64,000 nucleotides of DNA from Elusimicrobiota bacterium (GTDB lineage Bacteria; Elusimicrobiota; Elusimicrobia; UBA1565; UBA9628): positions 169,136 through 233,135 of the forward strand of contig DMMY01000011.1 of assembly GCA_003452935.1 (NCBI GenBank). The letters are read 5' to 3'. Positions 62,033 through 64,000 of this stretch are shown piece by piece. The notes beneath the pieces are model-generated. The model searched no databases and was not told the origin of the DNA. It worked only from the letters and a program-made list of their open reading frames with translations. The translations under genes and the position numbers were made by a program. How positions within the stretch are numbered: position 1 is the first letter of the stretch; every line of letters starts with the position of its first letter.

Positions 62033-63214
62033 CTAGAGAACGATGGTCGTGCCCGGACGCGCCACGGCGCAGCTCATATCGCTTTGACGCGCCACGGAGC
62101 GCTGCTGGGCCAGCTGCCCCAGGTTCTGGGCCGCATCCCCGGCCGGAGGCATGAGAAAAAGATTGCGCACCTTGGCCCATGCCGCCATGTCCACTACCAA
62201 CTCCCAGGAGCCGGCGCCCGCCTGCGGCTGGGGGGAGCGGGGCGCATAACCATGAATAAGCAAGTCAGCCCCGGCGAACAGCGACCGGAACTTATTGAAC
62301 TCGTGTTGATTCCAACTGGCGCTGTCCGGACGAATGTCGTTGTAGGGACAATAGACCAGCTTGCGCCCGTGCAGTTCCAGGCGATAGGCCAGGGCCGATC
62401 CGGGATGATGGGTATAGCGGGAGAATCCCATGACCCCCGGAGCCAGGAGAAACTCTCCTTCGCGCAGGGGATAGAGCAGAGGGGTGCTCTTCGGCCGCTG
62501 AGGGAAAACCAGAGGCGCTCTCATCCCATGCAACGGCAACCCCGTTGATAGCCGAGGCGCCAAACGGGGCAAAGTCGAATCGGCGTCTTCCGGCCCTCCC
62601 AGCCTAACGCTGCAGCCGGCGCCCAGAAGCGGGCTGCAGGCTCCGAGTTCCTCAACCGCGGCCTGGTCATAGCAGCTCAGCAGCATCCAGCACATCCGCG
62701 GAAATGCCGCGTGGGACGCAACCCAATCCCCCAGGCCACGCCCCGCATCCAGCAAGACCCAAAGCTCCGTGCTTTCCACCACGACGCCCATGGGCAGCAG
62801 GGTGACGACCGCGGGCGCGACCGCGGCCGCGACCGCCGCGGGCTCCGAAGCGTCGCCCAGCAGGCGGCCGATATTCTGCCTCAACTTTTCCCTATCGAAA
62901 GGCTTATTGACAAAAAGCGAAACCCCGTAACGCTGCGCCGTGGCCCGATCCTGCTCGAACTGTTTGGCCGTGATCACGACGACCTTCACATGCCGGGTGG
63001 CCATGCTGGATCGAATCTCGCGACAAGCGCTGAGTCCGTCGATGCCGGGCATCATGATATCCAGGATCACGAGGCGAGGGCGGCTTTCCTGGACAATCTG
63101 CATGATGCCGTCCGCGCTGGGATAATGCGCCACGCTGAACCCCTGCTCGCGCAGCAAGTCAGCCAGCAGCGCCGCGATGTTGGGATCGTCGTCGAAAATC
63201 AATATATCAGGCAT
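62033..63214 (-). CDS. Response regulator fused to a metallo-beta-lactamase-like fold without metal ligands
   Basis: 393 aa. REC domain (about 1-120): acidic FDDD near 7-10, acceptor D52 (LDIMMPGIDG), KPF near 108. The C-terminal domain (about 150-390) follows the MBL-hydrolase order with HHPGSALAYRLELHGRKLVY, ADLLIHGYAPRS and a helix SWELVVDMAAWAKVRNLFLM. Every metal-binding motif is altered: the HxHxDH region reads SCYDQAAVEEL, ATD/D positions read CPYND, GHS reads AGS and HHDP reads MPPA. So it is probably a catalytically dead MBL used as a binding or effector module. It lies 25 bp after pilT on the same strand, so a role in twitching control is inferred. Confidence 0.8.
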   Translation of the reverse strand: MPDILIFDDDPNIAALLADLLREQGFSVAHYPSADGIMQIVQESRPRLVILDIMMPGIDGLSACREIRSSMATRHVKVVVITAKQFEQDRATAQRYGVSLFVNKPFDREKLRQNIGRLLGDASEPAAVAAAVAPAVVTLLPMGVVVESTELWVLLDAGRGLGDWVASHAAFPRMCWMLLSCYDQAAVEELGACSPLLGAGCSVRLGGPEDADSTLPRLAPRLSTGLPLHGMRAPLVFPQRPKSTPLLYPLREGEFLLAPGVMGFSRYTHHPGSALAYRLELHGRKLVYCPYNDIRPDSASWNQHEFNKFRSLFAGADLLIHGYAPRSPQPQAGAGSWELVVDMAAWAKVRNLFLMPPAGDAAQNLGQLAQQRSVARQSDMSCAVARPGTTIVL

Positions 63215-63239
63215 ATGGGTCTCGGCCAGGCCCCGACGT

Positions 63240-64000
63240 CTACCTCTTCTGCGCCGCCCGCTCGGCCCTGGCGGTCTCGAGTATGCTGCGCAGGTATTGC
63301 GGGCTGCGGGCCCATACCAGCGCCTCCTCCAGGGAGACGACTTTTTGCTGGACGAAGAAAGCCAAGGCCTGGTCCAAGGTCTGCATGCCCTCGTGACCGC
63401 TGCTTTCGATGGCCCCGCGGATCTGATGGACCTTGTCGTCGCGCAGCAGCGTGGAAACGGCCGAGTTCATGAACATCACTTCCCGCGCGCAAATCCGACC
63501 GCCGTCGCGTCGCGGCAGAAGGACCTGGCTGACCACGCCCACCAGGACATTGCCCAGGACATTGCAGAGCTTCTGGCGCTGATCCAAAGGGAATTCGGAA
63601 ATGATCCGGTCAATGGTCGAAGGGGCGTCGAGAGTGTGCAAGGTCGATAGACACAAGTGTCCGGTCTCGGCGGCGCGGATGGCGAGGTCTATGGTTTCCC
63701 TGTCGCGCATCTCTCCGACCAATATGACGTCCGGATTCTGCCGCAGAGTGTATTTGAGGGCCTGAGCGAAAGAAGCGGTGTGCTGGCCCACCTCGCGCTG
63801 ATCGATCACGGACTGCCTGTTCTGAAAAACGAACTCTATGGGGTCTTCGATGGTGATGATATGCTTCTTCTTGCGTTTGTTGATGTATTCGATCAGCGCG
63901 GCCAATGTCGTGGTCTTGCCCGATCCCGTGGGGCCGGTGACCAGCACCAGACCCCGGGACATATCCGCCAGCTTCATGACCGCCGGGGAGATTCCGAGCT
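63240..64000 (-). CDS. pilT: Type IV pilus retraction ATPase, 5' end outside the window
   Basis: At least 252 codons visible; the 5' end lies beyond the right edge (upstream bases continue LGISPAVMKLADMSRG in frame). Walker A GPTGSGKTTTL, Walker B PDVILVGEMRDRETIDLAIR, the His box ATETGHLCLSTLHT type (AAETGHLCLSTLHTLDAPST) and Asp box IEDPIEF. PilT depolymerises type IV pili and powers twitching motility. Followed by the receiver/MBL gene. Confidence 0.95.
   Translation of the reverse strand, partial: LGISPAVMKLADMSRGLVLVTGPTGSGKTTTLAALIEYINKRKKKHIITIEDPIEFVFQNRQSVIDQREVGQHTASFAQALKYTLRQNPDVILVGEMRDRETIDLAIRAAETGHLCLSTLHTLDAPSTIDRIISEFPLDQRQKLCNVLGNVLVGVVSQVLLPRRDGGRICAREVMFMNSAVSTLLRDDKVHQIRGAIESSGHEGMQTLDQALAFFVQQKVVSLEEALVWARSPQYLRSILETARAERAAQKR

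Overview
The window is a GC-rich stretch (roughly 60-65% by eye) from a Gram-negative, two-membrane bacterium. It encodes a TonB-dependent outer-membrane receptor, another outer-membrane barrel, several lipobox lipoproteins, a type IV pilus retraction ATPase (cut by the right edge), a peptidoglycan amidase and many two-component proteins. Lineage cannot be fixed without a search. The style (dense GT-C membrane glycosyltransferases, c-di-GMP-type riboswitch, REP-associated transposase with a C-terminal HTH, CHAT protein) is compatible with Elusimicrobiota or a deltaproteobacterium-like group. That is inference.

Layout. 1-2622: methyltransferase and GT-C glycosyltransferase. 2647-10173: consensus promoter, TonB receptor, ABC-type periplasmic binding protein, sensor kinase and four receiver proteins, one a truncated tandem copy of its neighbour; no output domain is visible. 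10205-15911: a GT-C/LmeA-like fusion, then a sugar-nucleotide operon (two nucleotidyltransferases around a phosphohexomutase). 16085-26252: metK, serA, glgP, a cationic amino-acid permease, a ZIP transporter and pyruvate kinase. 17758-28217: a small family of related terminal repeats belonging to a REP-type transposase element at 27254-28217; copies lie against or inside gene ends. 28176-30685: an operon of CsgG/FlgO-like, LPP20/FlgP-like and FlgT-like envelope proteins preceded by a c-di-GMP-I (GEMM) type riboswitch with an intrinsic terminator. 30770-37938: response regulator, amidase and a four-gene operon with an active and an inactive M16 peptidase. 38061-38225: candidate structured RNA ending in a strong terminator. 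38253-46590: GT-C proteins, a lipoprotein, tRNA-Thr(UGU), a lower-GC AAA/DUF4143 gene and a MATE exporter. 47445-64000: metallophosphoesterase, adenylate cyclase/HD-GYP fusion, outer-membrane barrel, a paralogous pair of small envelope proteins, M28 peptidase, CBS protein, CsgG/DUF4384 protein facing a CHAT lipoprotein, B3/B4 protein, a receiver fused to a metal-ligand-less metallo-beta-lactamase fold, and pilT.

How it works together. Nucleotide second messengers recur: a GEMM-type leader controls the FlgO/P/T-like set, and a cyclase/HD-GYP fusion with a broken HD motif sits 18 kb away. Several promoters have their -10 box only 8-10 nt before the start codon, suggesting leaderless mRNAs. The strongest candidates for something new are the riboswitch-controlled FlgO/P/T-like operon, the outputless TonB-receptor phosphorelay, the REP element that supplies coding sequence at gene ends, the receiver/dead-MBL protein beside pilT, and the facing CHAT and CsgG/DUF4384 genes.
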